DNA of 64,000 nucleotides from Pancytospora philotis (Eukaryota; Microsporidia), in assembly GCA_023647555.1 (NCBI GenBank), contig JALRLY010000275.1, positions 124,001 through 188,000 of the forward strand, written 5' to 3'. The notes beneath the pieces are model-generated. The model had not been told where the DNA came from and did not search any database. It saw only the letters and a list, made by a program, of their open reading frames with translations. Made by a program: the position numbers and the translations under genes. Below, piece after piece: positions 35,001-44,068 of this stretch (positions within the stretch are counted from its first letter, which is position 1; each line of letters opens with the position of its first letter).

Positions 35001-35300
35001 GGCCTGCTGAGCCCAGAATACGCATGCGAGTTCGTCGCGATGCTAAAGAGCCGGCACGGTGTTCTCAACTCCACGCCTCGTCCGATCAAAAATATATCAG
35101 ACATCACGGCTGACGACCCGCGTATGCCGCCGTACTCCGCACTCACAGACCTGCTTAAAGACTGTCTCGATGATAAGTTTGATACGGCGATGCTTCCGCA
35201 GCGGGTGGAGGATCTGCCAAAGATAAGCATGCCAGGGTGCAATCGCAAACGGACAAACATAGCGTTGCCTGACGATGATTCTAAGAAAATGCGCGATTGA
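32100..35300 (+). CDS. Large secreted orphan, inverted-pair paralogue 1
   Basis: 1,066 residues with a signal peptide (MRVQQLLKTMLVLTEAFVSA); an ATG two codons upstream (32094) is equally possible. It matches the gene at 35981-39142 in blocks: 'NLEGPLNILRGHPCVNNGMI', 'HYADSPSFLIQAY', 'GRWMADQPMQSLGGAVKA' and 'LLRVFAVFAFKGSDYHGV'. A feature not seen in the partner is a tandem repeat near residues 775-870, each copy with WNSD, a Leu/Arg-rich middle and LSG. The tail is basic (CNRKRTN) then acidic. There is no known domain. The stop overlaps AATAAA at 35300. It is predicted to be exported or host-directed, on location only. Confidence 0.8.
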   Translation: MRVQQLLKTMLVLTEAFVSARLSTSAIINACQMNYGNGEFVNLEGPLNILRGHPCVNNGMIAKQRKFAAPMRLAYDLAGEASRRDGACTRNASEDEVRELPASSDAMAYLSAHYRILKSMFAIEDDVVVVDKSPQAPFYNLYESEPDRCLELLAVLLVIAGGCDIRFDSGSDGCKAEGERAISLVAYDAAESSHVHVLDLAFADDATMEAVEFFVTYGGAKANQVARYDLHYADSPSFLIQAYICEFLGSIQTHISEFAANYVALEYIFKAAREVVAKLPADGRNARLRLRLFTTDVNYVRRYKQFASFSGLAEAEVAFNGVQPVLLRYWKNLAHCNYSDGDDSKNIASALLKLCYCMLSQPTSGWVNTYLLQMRQNELRSALADFLFLAFEASNDLNLEGLSSADKWVQVGERYEKFLALARAKASASETIMNCYGGNIPAGLGTDPKDFLVVLAWVLGEPEAQLRSLQQLLNEALDSADSTPHCAKISSRVAQLLNKFSAPVPGAHFDVCAASDGTRFGSLSLSFKSDVGDIVCDYVVKLAFRPEKVEIVYVSQHTTLTGRRHDGLLSAARTKTTPHNPEHSFATEMSTEPNCPTLWMMIQRSIERSLYPAAHRARADGYVEAIYAANNPRACQIAIGRWMADQPMQSLGGAVKAGSALLPKFKDLLAQHALAPDSPVVAVLDNILGHAASFDNAFRELFSGILLSRTNSRTDIFPGIFLPAAASSCSEQELSPAAYDRFLANFASYDIPEMLLLHAELRARDKIQTAASVHGPWNSDVCAAVARCFKLRYDVSIRCLSGEVSGVSYDMYGKRELLRTAAGSANKAQGLWNSDIFASAVKRYNLRHDKSFWGLSGDTLEVRYYRYTICALLAAAAQPAEYHAMLRSVCEHWNDSASVFKVYLLLRTALTKLPRLAPISPKLVADVFPNEHEPTAEQVKSLLRVFAVFAFKGSDYHGVCSVFHEYRGLLSPEYACEFVAMLKSRHGVLNSTPRPIKNISDITADDPRMPPYSALTDLLKDCLDDKFDTAMLPQRVEDLPKISMPGCNRKRTNIALPDDDSKKMRD
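34422..34712 (+). repeat. Tandem repeat of about 40-50 codons inside the large secreted gene
   Basis: Copy 1 begins near 34422 (GPWNSDVCAAV) and copy 2 near 34588 (GLWNSDIFASAV). Both continue with a (K)LR(Y/H)D element, then LSG and a Tyr-rich end, and are separated by a short Ala-rich linker. The DNA of the two copies shares GGAACAGCGAT and related words but is clearly diverged, so the duplication is not recent. Confidence 0.65.
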
Positions 35301-35980
35301 ATAAATACTGAGGATCAAAGGATGTGCCATTGTCTTAGGACAACTCCGGCAAGTCGCCAATTGGCTTTTTTCTGGGGGTTTCCGTATATGCCTGTCTTTG
35401 CTGCTTTGCCATACATCAAATTGTAGGCGATGGCTCCGCGCGCTGAGAAGTACTGTTCTTGCCGACAAGCACACATTAACGCAGAATGCCAGCGGGTCCT
35501 GGGGTCAAGGCACGTTGTTGTCATTCGTTGCGCAGCTGCTCCCTTTCATGGATTGCACGGGGTCTTAAGACTGTGCCTGGCGGCTGAGGAATAGGTAGAG
35601 CACAGACAGATTAAAAATGCACTTAGTAGTAAGCAGCGATCCGCTGAATCCAGAATAAGATCTCATTCGAGTCGGCTGCTTCAGCGAAACGTACTAGTAA
35701 CGGCATTTACAGCATAACTTATGATTCTGTCATCAGCTTCATAGGCAAGCCGTGTCTGATCGAGCCCATTTTACGCATGCACTGCCGCTGCACAATCTAC
35801 TAGTGAGATACCAAAGAAGACAACTTAAAGCAGTGATAGTTTAATGAGGTAATGACAGTGAGGTTTATCGAGCAATCTTGTGATTGGAGCCAAGGTTCGC
35901 TCGTATTGCGTCGACCATCACCTGTGAGCCAGGCCTGTAATCTTGTCTATCCTAGCTCATGATCCACGCGCGACTGACCG
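35301..35980. other. Spacer between the tail-to-tail large paralogues
   Basis: About 680 bases, AT-richer, no convincing coding frame on either strand. A minus-strand 69-codon frame at 35315-35524 has no start signal. No tRNA is seen. Confidence 0.4.
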
Positions 35981-38900
35981 CTAGGCAGATCCGTCCAATA
36001 TCTCTTTCAGATACGCCTCGACATCTCTGAGCTGCTCCTCGACACCCACAAATAGATTTTCGTGCTCAGCGCCGGCGCCCCGGAAATAGAGGGCCTTGAG
36101 TTTGGCTACGAATGCGCAGAGCGGGCCGAGGGGCAAGTCTTTGCAGAATATACGGCAATGTTTCTTCGATCCTGCGTGGAAATAAGAATAGCTCTCCCCG
36201 TATGAGCTGGCTAATGCCGCGCAGTACCCAGCCGCGAATAGTGAGCCAAGGATGCCCCGGTAGGCGACGAAGACCTCATAGATGCCGTCGTACATAGCGT
36301 CGGTGCGCGCGAAGAACGCAAACACCCTCAGGAGCGCTTTGAGCTGCGGGCCCGTCGGCCCGTTGGGGAATACCCGCTCCACAGTACGCGTAGAAAGCGG
36401 CCTATAGTCGCCCAAGCCGCGGCTCCGTTTGGGCACTCCATCCTTAGAGGAACGGCACTCCACGACTTTCCATGTGTCGCATATCTGGTAGACCTCTTCG
36501 TAGCGCCCCACTGACAGGGCCATGTAGGCCCAGCATGCCGCTAGCAGACAGTACTGAGCGCTCCCGGGCTCGCAGGTGCTGAAAATGTAGTTCTCCTTCA
36601 TTATCTTTAGGGCGCCCTCATCGCAGTATCTGACGAGGGTTACGAACTCCTGGCAATGCGGATGGGGGTATGCTAAATAGTGCTGGATGTACTTGACGGT
36701 TTCGGGATAGACGCGCTCCGGATCAACTGGTTCGCACCCGGCCATATCTCTGAGCTTTAGGTACCCCGCAAGCGTATTGGGCACTTTATACCGGATCAAA
36801 ATGTCGAAAGCATGTTCCGGCGAGTCCAAGCTTACGCCCTGGTCAAATTGCGGATACGCGTTTCGGGGGATTTCTAGCTGGGGGAAGAGGATGTCGCGCG
36901 TGCGGGCGTGCGGGCGCATCAGTAGTTCGAAGAACAGTCTCCTCGTGTGCCCGTCGGTGAGGGGCATCCTGCCGAGGATGTTGGCCACAAGAATAACCAG
37001 CGGGCTGCCGACGACGCGATCCTGGGCGTCCTTGAGCTGTTCTGCGACTCTAGCTTTGCGATCGGAGTCGGTAGACGGATCGTCGAGCTCCGCCTTGAGC
37101 TTGCGCGTTTGACCGAGCACCGCCGTGTTGCGTTGCACGAACGTTGCGAGCGCTGGGCTGAGCTCGTCGAGCGCCGCCAACAGATCGCCCGGCGACTGCA
37201 TTTCGGCGCGCGCCATCCAGCCGGTGAGCGCGTTGTGGCACGCTATGGAGTCATCAGCTGCTTCTACCCTGCCGATGTGCGCATTCGGTAGGAACGTGCC
37301 ATCGGCCGCGCTGAGAAGCCTCCTGACGCTTTCGTCGACAAGACCGAGGAGAGGCCTGCGGCCCCCATCCGCGCCTGCTTCGCCGTACGCCTCAAAAAAT
37401 TGGCGCTCCTCCGCGCTAAGCACAATGCTATCGAGCTTGTGGGCAAACGACGCATGGCCGGGCACGAACTTGAGCACGACGGTCTGCGGAGGCGCAGCGG
37501 TGCCGCGCTTCTGCGGCTGGAATGACAGCTCCAGCGTCCCATAGAGCAGTGAGTCTGCCGCGTAGAACACCGAGTGCCTGGCATCAACGCACATCAGAGA
37601 AATGCAGTTCAGAGCCCTGGCGATCGAGGCGCTGATTCTGTCGCAATCGATGGGACTGCCAGAGCTCGGCAAAAGCCCGTGCAGCTCCCTGGTCACTTCG
37701 TCGGGAAGCCCCGCGATCGTTGCCAGCGCCATCAAAAAGTTCCCCAGATTTCCCTTCAGCTCTACGCCGGTGCTCCCCGCATCGCCTCTCTTGTAAGTGA
37801 TCAGGCTGCTTCCGTTTGCGGCGGCGTGCGGGTTGTTTTCGTCGTCCAGGAACAGCGTGAGGCCCTGGGCAACACGCGCCCACTCCTGGTGCACCCCAAG
37901 CCAGGAATCACTGTCGGGCTCGGCGCTTTCTCTTGCGAAGAAGGACTCAAACAGCTTCGTCGGGGCGCATCCCCTGGCTCTGAGATGCTTGAGGCTGCGC
38001 TTGCGCGTCTTGGGGTCGAACAGCAGGCAGCAGAAAAGGTTGTAGAGCGCTATCTCCGTGCAGTCGCTGTAGCTGGTCGCGCTGCACATGCTTTGGGAGG
38101 CTTCATCGTACAGGTACACGAGCTGGTTGTCCGGAGGCAGTTTTGTGCGGCTGAACGGGAATACGCCGCGGCGGTCAATTTCTCTGATCCTTTCGAGCGC
38201 ACCGTATGCCCTGGAGTACTCCGGGCCGATTTCACCGCCTGTGAAGAAGCGGCCATGCACGGCGGCCAACTCGTCGGCGACGTAGGCCAGCCTGAGAATT
38301 GCATCGACGTGCCTGAATATCCTGCCGACGAACTCGTGGCTCCTTGCGTATTCGTAGCTGTACGCCAGGATGAGCGAGCCCGGGCTGTCCGAGTAGTGCT
38401 CCAGCCCGTACGCTTTCTGCACATCGGTGCCGCCGTGCGTGGCGAAGAAATCTACGACTGCCAGCGCATTTTCGGCGTAGTTCGGCTTCCAGTTCTTCCC
38501 GGGGGCCTCCAGCGGCAGATTCAGCAGGACTTGGCCAGTTCTCTGGCACGTGAAATCGATGCTCGCGGGCTTTTTATTCAGTTTTTTGGCCTTGGTTGCA
38601 GTATCCTCCCTGTGGACGTCGACTTTGACGACGCCGCGACCCACTTCAGCGAGCACCAGGAGCATCGCGAGGAAGTGCGCGCGCTTGTCATCGCCGGGGA
38701 GCACGGAGAGGTACTTGTAGAAGGACTTGTGGTGGGCGCTGCTCACGTACACCGTTCCTTCGACGGCTCTAAACATGATTCGCAATGTCTCGTGGTACGC
38801 GCGCAGATAGGCCATCGCCTCGGGATCGGCGCCAGGGAGGTTGCGGATCGGCCCCTCCTCCGGGGCCTTTTCGTATACGTACGCATCGTCGGCCTTGTTA

Positions 38901-39142
38901 CGGGCCAGCTTGTAGTCGACGGTCGCGGGGGCCGAGAACAGCCGCTTGTTCGCGATGATGTTGTTGCCGACCAGAGCATGCGCGCGCAGAACGTTCAGCG
39001 GACCCTCGGGGTTAATGCGCAGCTCTTTGCCGTCGCTCGTTGCGCAGACGCTCCTTTTTACGGCTCTAATTGTGTCCTTCAGGCTGAGCCTGGCGGCGGT
39101 GAAAGACCCGGCGAGCAAAAGCGCTGTTGACAACACCCGCAT
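35981..39142 (-). CDS. Large secreted orphan, inverted-pair paralogue 2
   Basis: 1,053 residues from the ATG preceded by GGTACCC; an AAAATTGCG box lies just upstream, as in the partner gene. The signal peptide is MRVLSTALLLAGSFTAARLS, aligning with the partner's VSARLS end. Shared blocks include 'NPEGPLNVLRAHALVGNNII', 'HYSDSPGSLILAY', 'TGWMARAEMQSPGDLLAAL' and 'QLKALLRVFAFFARTDAMYD'. The partner's tandem WNSD repeat is absent; this copy has 'YIQHYLAYPHPHCQEFVTLV' in that zone. No domain is recognised. The pair faces tail-to-tail over 680 bases, which fits an inverted duplication. Overall similarity is low, so the event is old or the proteins evolve fast. Confidence 0.8.
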   Translation of the reverse strand: MRVLSTALLLAGSFTAARLSLKDTIRAVKRSVCATSDGKELRINPEGPLNVLRAHALVGNNIIANKRLFSAPATVDYKLARNKADDAYVYEKAPEEGPIRNLPGADPEAMAYLRAYHETLRIMFRAVEGTVYVSSAHHKSFYKYLSVLPGDDKRAHFLAMLLVLAEVGRGVVKVDVHREDTATKAKKLNKKPASIDFTCQRTGQVLLNLPLEAPGKNWKPNYAENALAVVDFFATHGGTDVQKAYGLEHYSDSPGSLILAYSYEYARSHEFVGRIFRHVDAILRLAYVADELAAVHGRFFTGGEIGPEYSRAYGALERIREIDRRGVFPFSRTKLPPDNQLVYLYDEASQSMCSATSYSDCTEIALYNLFCCLLFDPKTRKRSLKHLRARGCAPTKLFESFFARESAEPDSDSWLGVHQEWARVAQGLTLFLDDENNPHAAANGSSLITYKRGDAGSTGVELKGNLGNFLMALATIAGLPDEVTRELHGLLPSSGSPIDCDRISASIARALNCISLMCVDARHSVFYAADSLLYGTLELSFQPQKRGTAAPPQTVVLKFVPGHASFAHKLDSIVLSAEERQFFEAYGEAGADGGRRPLLGLVDESVRRLLSAADGTFLPNAHIGRVEAADDSIACHNALTGWMARAEMQSPGDLLAALDELSPALATFVQRNTAVLGQTRKLKAELDDPSTDSDRKARVAEQLKDAQDRVVGSPLVILVANILGRMPLTDGHTRRLFFELLMRPHARTRDILFPQLEIPRNAYPQFDQGVSLDSPEHAFDILIRYKVPNTLAGYLKLRDMAGCEPVDPERVYPETVKYIQHYLAYPHPHCQEFVTLVRYCDEGALKIMKENYIFSTCEPGSAQYCLLAACWAYMALSVGRYEEVYQICDTWKVVECRSSKDGVPKRSRGLGDYRPLSTRTVERVFPNGPTGPQLKALLRVFAFFARTDAMYDGIYEVFVAYRGILGSLFAAGYCAALASSYGESYSYFHAGSKKHCRIFCKDLPLGPLCAFVAKLKALYFRGAGAEHENLFVGVEEQLRDVEAYLKEILDGSA

Positions 39143-40731
39143 GGGTACCATTGCATTTCGCAATTTTAATTATTAGTGCTTGGTGGTGATGCAAGTATAC
39201 GTGTGCGATGATCTGCCACGTGTTTTGGCCTTCGGACAGACCTAGGGCTGGTAGAGCCTATTTAGCCGACGCCCACGATTTCAAGTGGTGGTCAGCCAAA
39301 TGGATCTGCATGTCTGTTTTGCGGGCTGTGATCGGCATGTGGCTGGCCCATCTTTGCGTAAGCTGGAGCGGGTGCGCATGCATCGTGCTGCACCGTCTGC
39401 CAGTGTATGTGGACTCTGCTGGTAGTCAATTTTTTTCATGTCCTGGCGACTTCGTTGGAATGGGTTCAAAACTGCTCGACGAGTCGATTTCCTCGCAGAT
39501 CAGCGCTGCCATTGTACAGAGTAATACGATCGGTCGGAATTGGCCACGGCCCCGTGAGCCAGCCTTTCCTGCGCCCGCGGCGACAGCAGCGAGGGTCCAG
39601 AGCCGCCGGCAGGCTCAAATTAATTGAATGAGAGACCGCAAACGCAGCTGAGACCCAATAAAGTATTATAAAGAGCATGTGTATGTGATTTTCGCGTATT
39701 ATAATCAGCTAATCAGCACGCAAGGTGCCACAGTCATCGCGTTTTGGTGTGGTGAAAAAGGCGTGATTAAGATCTGCAAACGGTTGCACAAGCTTAGTGC
39801 CGCTGTAGCTAGTATTTCTGCAGTATTATCCATCTCTGTGTTGAACTGCGCTCGACTGTCCTTGCATCTGGAGCTGTATTGGGGCCTTTTGGTCGCTGCG
39901 GAGAGAAGTGATGGGCTCTGACACGGGCTCGTGAGGCGAGAAAGCGGGTTGCGAGCACTGCAGCAGTGGCAGATCAAACAGTAAATTGCCAGAACAGAGC
40001 ATTTTCAGGTTGGCGAGCAGACTAAGGTGGTCCGAGAGTTTGGTACAGCAGGCAGGCCGGGTGACTGATCGTTGAAGCGATCAAATTTAAGATGTAAGGT
40101 GCAACAGGCTTGGAGATGTCACAGTAAAATACAGTAAAGCAGTTTAATAATGTGAACAGGTATTTCGAGGCTGATTGATGGTATTGCGGGAGGCGCCGGG
40201 CATTTATACTGTGAACGAACTTAGAAAACTGATTGAGCACGGTTTCTGCAGCATAGTGGCAACGAGCACCGGAAAGTCTATTATCGAGAGACTGGCATTC
40301 TATTCTCTAAGTCAGTTTGATAAGAGCTGCTAGAAGTGGCGCTATCAGAATTCTGAGCAAAATCTTCGATCGGCATGCCCTGTCCATTCCTCGCGATGAT
40401 TTTGAGCCCGGCGGCGCTAACGTGCACGGTGTTCCTAGGCGAGAGCGTGATGAACTTCTTGATGCGCTTACCGAAACTGGTGATATCGGAACTGAGCTCA
40501 AAGCGCTTTCGACGAAGCCGGTACTGCGGGGTCCTAGTCGCGCGGCAGCAGATCGATCGTAATCATTCGGAACTGCACAGTGCTATCCTGGCGGTAGCGA
40601 GCGCATAAACCCTCCCGGCTCATATTTTTTTGTAGGCAGCCATTTTGGGCTGCTTGAAATCTCCCTGTTCGGGCAAATTTGTAACCAGTTTTTCAGGAGC
40701 AGCTCACTTCTCAGTAAATTATTTTATGTGT
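39143..40731. other. Gene-poor region left of the assembly gap
   Basis: A 139-codon plus-strand frame at 39208-39627 has no start box or family features. On the minus strand a start-less open frame of about 93 codons (40562 to 40281) reads as a basic protein ('RLRRKRFELSSDITSFGKRI') and lies in the same direction as the reverse-transcriptase scrap across the gap, so it may be more debris of that element. The rest looks non-coding. Confidence 0.35.
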
Positions 40732-40781
40732 NNNNNNNNNNNNNNNNNNNNNNNNNNNNNNNNNNNNNNNNNNNNNNNNNN
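40732..40781. other. Assembly gap of 50 N
   Basis: The round size suggests a placeholder. It falls between a retroelement scrap and a tandem gene array, a place where repeats may have stopped assembly. Confidence 0.98.
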
Positions 40782-40911
40782 CGCAGTCCAGTAGCACATG
40801 CTCCGGGCTCTCTTCGACTATTTGACCGCAGCCTAAACAGCGTCCAAGCTCGCCCCCCTGTATCCTGTTCATACGGACTAGATCATTGTATGTGAGCATA
40901 GTCCCAAGGGT
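40782..40911 (-). mobile_element. Scrap of non-LTR retrotransposon reverse-transcriptase C terminus
   Basis: On the minus strand the frame reads 'LVRMNRIQGGELGRCLGCGQ' and then 'IVEESPEHVLLDC' up to the gap. CxxC followed by E-x-HVLL-x-C is the zinc-knuckle pattern found after the reverse-transcriptase domain in LINE-type elements. A stop lies about nine codons upstream of the first Met, so only a fragment remains. It ends exactly where homology of the neighbouring gene array begins. Confidence 0.6.
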
Positions 40912-40914
40912 TCT

Positions 40915-41715
40915 ATGATAAATTCACTATTTGTTAGTTTAAAATCTGTCACTGAGAAGATGCACTCTACATGCTCTGCGATTCGTGACTACACGCGTCA
41001 AATAGATGAAGAATTTGGAAGTTTGTGCTCCCCAAGCTGCCCCGCTGATGATGGCGTTATCAATGACATTATAAATCGAATCTACAACTGCACTGAGGAG
41101 ACACGTAGACAGTTATGCATGTCCCCCGGCGGTTCTACTGACGATAGAGTCCTTGAAAAAAGTATAGATGAAATCGACAGCCATCTTGCGGATGCACGAA
41201 GCGTGTTTCGTGGGGCATTTGGCTGCTCTCAGGCACAGCAGTGCGATTTGGGTAGCATAGATGCCGAGGAGCCGAGTTCTAACCGGGCCGATGCCACAAT
41301 CCAGTGCGCTGCTTCATCGAGCTCGGGAAATCCGGGGGTTATTGATGCATCCACGTCTTTGAAGCCTGCAGATACGCAGGCTTCTGTTGGTCCAGTTTCA
41401 AGCTTGCAGGGCTCTTATGACCGGGTGCTTTCCTTCGTATCTGAATGTTCTCGTGGGATGAGGCGGGAACTTAATCATGTCAGCGTGTATTGTATAATGC
41501 TTGAGGATTGCGTTGCAAAGACTCAGAAGATGCTTACCTTGTCCTATACTATGGAAACTGGATGCGATACGAGGCTGGAAAGATTACAAAAAAGCGCCAA
41601 GGAGCTCCAAAGAGAGTGCGGAATCATTTGCGGAGCTATTGATGAGTCGATCAGGAGCGCTGAAGCCTCTCGCGTACGCGCGCGGATCGAACAGGTGCAT
41701 CTGCTCGAGCTGTAG
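40915..41715 (+). pseudogene. LGVRCG array copy A, 5' truncated
   Basis: 266 residues. It aligns with copies B-D downstream of their leaders: 'LFVSLKSVTEKMHSTCSAI' here against 'LFLSLKYMIEAMHYTCTEI' in copy D, the 'SPSCPADDG' loop, a Ser/Thr-rich linker 'IQCAASSSSGNPG', and the helical C-terminal 'SVLSFVSECSRGMRRELN'-like region. The signal peptide, AAAATTTTGCCCC box and about 40 first residues are missing. Homology starts at about 40911, where the reverse-transcriptase scrap ends. Without a leader the product would not be secreted. The remaining frame is intact, so the loss may be recent, or expression from a new start is possible. Confidence 0.65.
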
Positions 41716-41871
41716 CTGGGCGCGCTGGCTCTACAACTAAATTAAATGGTTGTTCTCTATCTTGCTCGATGCACTTGCTGCTTCGGTATCCTGCGTCATA
41801 GTTCGCTGGCTTCTGAGCGATACTAGCGCCGATGATAACTACAATGGGGAAGCTGATGTGGAATCAGGCGC

Positions 41872-41884
41872 AAAATTTTGCCCC
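41872..41884 (+). promoter_or_regulatory. AAAATTTTGCCCC start signal of array copy B
   Basis: It directly abuts the ATG at 41885. The same 13 bases precede copy C (43081-43093) and, nearly identical, copies E and F; copy D has a decayed version. It rejects the longer open frames that begin upstream. Confidence 0.65.
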
Positions 41885-42892
41885 ATGTTTTTTCAGCTGG
41901 CTGCAGGATTCTGCACATTAAGCATGCTCGGCGTTCGGTGCGGCAACTCGGCAGGGAAAATCAAACAGGACGAAGGACTCAGCAAGCGTCTGGAGATGCA
42001 AAATTTGATAAGACCACTTTTCGATGCTCTAGAACCCATAATCAAGAGTGTGCGCCGCGCATGCTTTGAGGTCTATTCACACGAGCGACTATTAAATGAA
42101 AAAATTGAGGGTCTGCAAGCTCTGAGCTGCCCCACCTGCTTGCTTTGCCCAAGCCGCGCAGTTTGCCCGCTTTCCCCGGAGTGCCCTGTTGATTTCGAAG
42201 CTGCTACTATAGTTATAGATCAAATCTGGGTGTGCGCTGAGGAGGCGTACGCCCTATCAAGTGTTTACCCTGACCTCTTTACTGACCGCGAACCCATTGA
42301 AGAGCGTATAGACGATGTCGACAACTGTCTTGTGGAGGTGCGCGACGTGTTAAGTAAGGTGCTGGGGCGTTCACAAATACAAGGTGGTGATTCAGGTAGC
42401 AGGGGCGTTGAAGTATCGAATTCTAATCAGGTATTTCCCCCAATTCAATACACTGCTTCATCGAGCTCGAGAAATCTGGGGTCTCGCGGTGTTGCTTCTT
42501 TCTCGAGGACTGCAGGTACGCAGGTTTCTACTGCTTCAGCACCAGACTTGCAGGATTCTTTTGGCCGGGCGCTTGACTTCGTAACTGAGTGCTCCCATAT
42601 GATAAGGACTGAGATCGATCGTATCAGAGAGCGTTATAAGCTACTTGTTGATCACATTATAAAGATTCAGGAACTGATTATTTCGTCACATGGAGAATCC
42701 GAAGACAGTGTGTGGCTGAAGACGTTACGAGGCAGCGCCAGTGAGCTCCAGGGAGAATACGGTCCTGTATATGGGGCCCTTGATGAGTCGCTCAGGGGTG
42801 TTGATGGCTTGCTCGCACGCTTGCGGATCGAATGGGACGCATTTGATCAAGCATTGCTTGCTCACTTTGGTTCTACAAGCAAAATAAAATAA
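41885..42892 (+). CDS. LGVRCG array copy B, secreted helical protein
   Basis: 335 residues. Leader MFFQLAAGFCTLSMLGVRCG, then a helical domain (about 35-160) with an inserted Cys/Pro-rich loop 'CPTCLLCPSRAVCPLSPECP' not found in the other copies. A Ser-rich linker with 'IQYTASSSS' follows (about 195-225), then a second helical domain ('RALDFVTECSHMIRTEIDRI', 'YGALDESLRG'). Such paired helix bundles with a flexible linker suggest coiled-coil contacts. No known family is recognised. The end overlaps an AATAAA. The array lies in the AT-richer accessory island and is unlike the GC-rich core genes in codon use. Confidence 0.8.
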   Translation: MFFQLAAGFCTLSMLGVRCGNSAGKIKQDEGLSKRLEMQNLIRPLFDALEPIIKSVRRACFEVYSHERLLNEKIEGLQALSCPTCLLCPSRAVCPLSPECPVDFEAATIVIDQIWVCAEEAYALSSVYPDLFTDREPIEERIDDVDNCLVEVRDVLSKVLGRSQIQGGDSGSRGVEVSNSNQVFPPIQYTASSSSRNLGSRGVASFSRTAGTQVSTASAPDLQDSFGRALDFVTECSHMIRTEIDRIRERYKLLVDHIIKIQELIISSHGESEDSVWLKTLRGSASELQGEYGPVYGALDESLRGVDGLLARLRIEWDAFDQALLAHFGSTSKIK

Positions 42893-43093
42893 GTTATGAA
42901 GAACATAATTAGACATAGGGGTAATTTATTGAGATAATAAATGTTAAGGTATATCAAGTTATTCTCTATTGCGCTTAATGCATCTATTGTATTAGTATCT
43001 CGCCCTGCAGTCCAGCAGTTGCTCGCGCTGCAATATCAATGACGCAACTGAAATGGAGGAGTTGATGTGAAGTCAGGTGCAAAATTTTGCCCC

Positions 43094-44068
43094 ATGTTTT
43101 CGCAGCTGGTGGCGGGTGTTTGCGTAGTAACCATGCTTGGTGTTCGGTGTGGCAGCCCGGCGGTGGGTATCGTACGGGGTGGGGAACACTATGGGCGTCA
43201 GAAGATGCAAAATATGGTGAAACCACTGTTTGATGGCTTGGAATCTATAATTGGGGATATGCGCTGTCTATGCTTGGAGATGTGCTCTCACAAGCAGGAG
43301 GTTAATAAAAATATCGATAGCCTGCTGTCTCTACGCCAACCTATTGATGAAGAAAAGATTAATGGCATCGTGAATCAAATATATAATTGTGCTGCGAAGG
43401 CTCACCTCTATTTGAGCTTCTACCCGACCCGCCTCTTAAACAGTAGAGACCTTAGAGTGGCTTTAGATAAACTTGACACCTGTCTTGTGGAGGCTCGCGA
43501 TGAATTCAGCAGAGCATTCGGGTCTTCTCCAGCGCAGGACCACGCTTTATTTAGCATGGCTATGGACGGGTCAAGTTCTAACCCTGCCTGTGCCCCAATC
43601 CAGTACACGGCCCCATCCAGCCTGACTGATCTAGATATTTACATTGATTTCTCTTCCTTGTCGCTTGCGGGTACGCAAAATTCTGCTGGGTCGGTCCAAA
43701 ATTTACAGGCTCCAGCCGGTTCAGTCCGCAGCCTGCAGGATTTGTTCGGCCGGGCATTCGCGTTCATATCGGAATGCTCTCGTAAGATGAGGGCGGAGCT
43801 CGCGCTCATCAAAAGGCAATATAAACCATTAGAGGATTACATTTCAGAGATTCAGACGCTATTCAACTCATCCTACGTAGGGTTTACAGGTGAAACTAGG
43901 CTGGGAGAGTTACAAAACAGCATCTTGGCGCTCCAGAATAAATGCGGCAGCATTTATAGAGCCATCGATGAGTCGCTTGAGGGGATTGCCGACTCTTTTG
44001 TAAACATGCAGATAGAGCGCAATACATTTAACCGAGCATTGGATCATCACTTCAGTTATTTATGCTAA
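43094..44068 (+). CDS. LGVRCG array copy C, secreted helical protein
   Basis: 324 residues. Leader MFSQLVAGVCVVTMLGVRCG directly after AAAATTTTGCCCC. The first helical domain has 'MVKPLFDGLESIIGDMRCLC', and the linker carries 'IQYTAPSS'. Just before the second domain a short piece is duplicated (SVQNLQAPAG and SVRSLQD), a copy-specific expansion of the linker. The C-terminal domain has 'AFAFISECSRKMRAELALIK' and 'YRAIDESLEG', close to copies B and D. The upstream 130 bases also match those of copy B, so promoter and gene were duplicated together. No function is known. Confidence 0.8.
   Translation: MFSQLVAGVCVVTMLGVRCGSPAVGIVRGGEHYGRQKMQNMVKPLFDGLESIIGDMRCLCLEMCSHKQEVNKNIDSLLSLRQPIDEEKINGIVNQIYNCAAKAHLYLSFYPTRLLNSRDLRVALDKLDTCLVEARDEFSRAFGSSPAQDHALFSMAMDGSSSNPACAPIQYTAPSSLTDLDIYIDFSSLSLAGTQNSAGSVQNLQAPAGSVRSLQDLFGRAFAFISECSRKMRAELALIKRQYKPLEDYISEIQTLFNSSYVGFTGETRLGELQNSILALQNKCGSIYRAIDESLEGIADSFVNMQIERNTFNRALDHHFSYLC

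Noticed and set aside
37574..39130. 518-codon frame antisense to the minus-strand large secreted gene
   Set aside because: No leader, start box or motif; the minus strand has a signal peptide and aligns with its paralogue.
39208..39627. 139-codon plus-strand frame
   Set aside because: No start box, odd composition, no leader or domain; lies in the promoter side of the large secreted gene.
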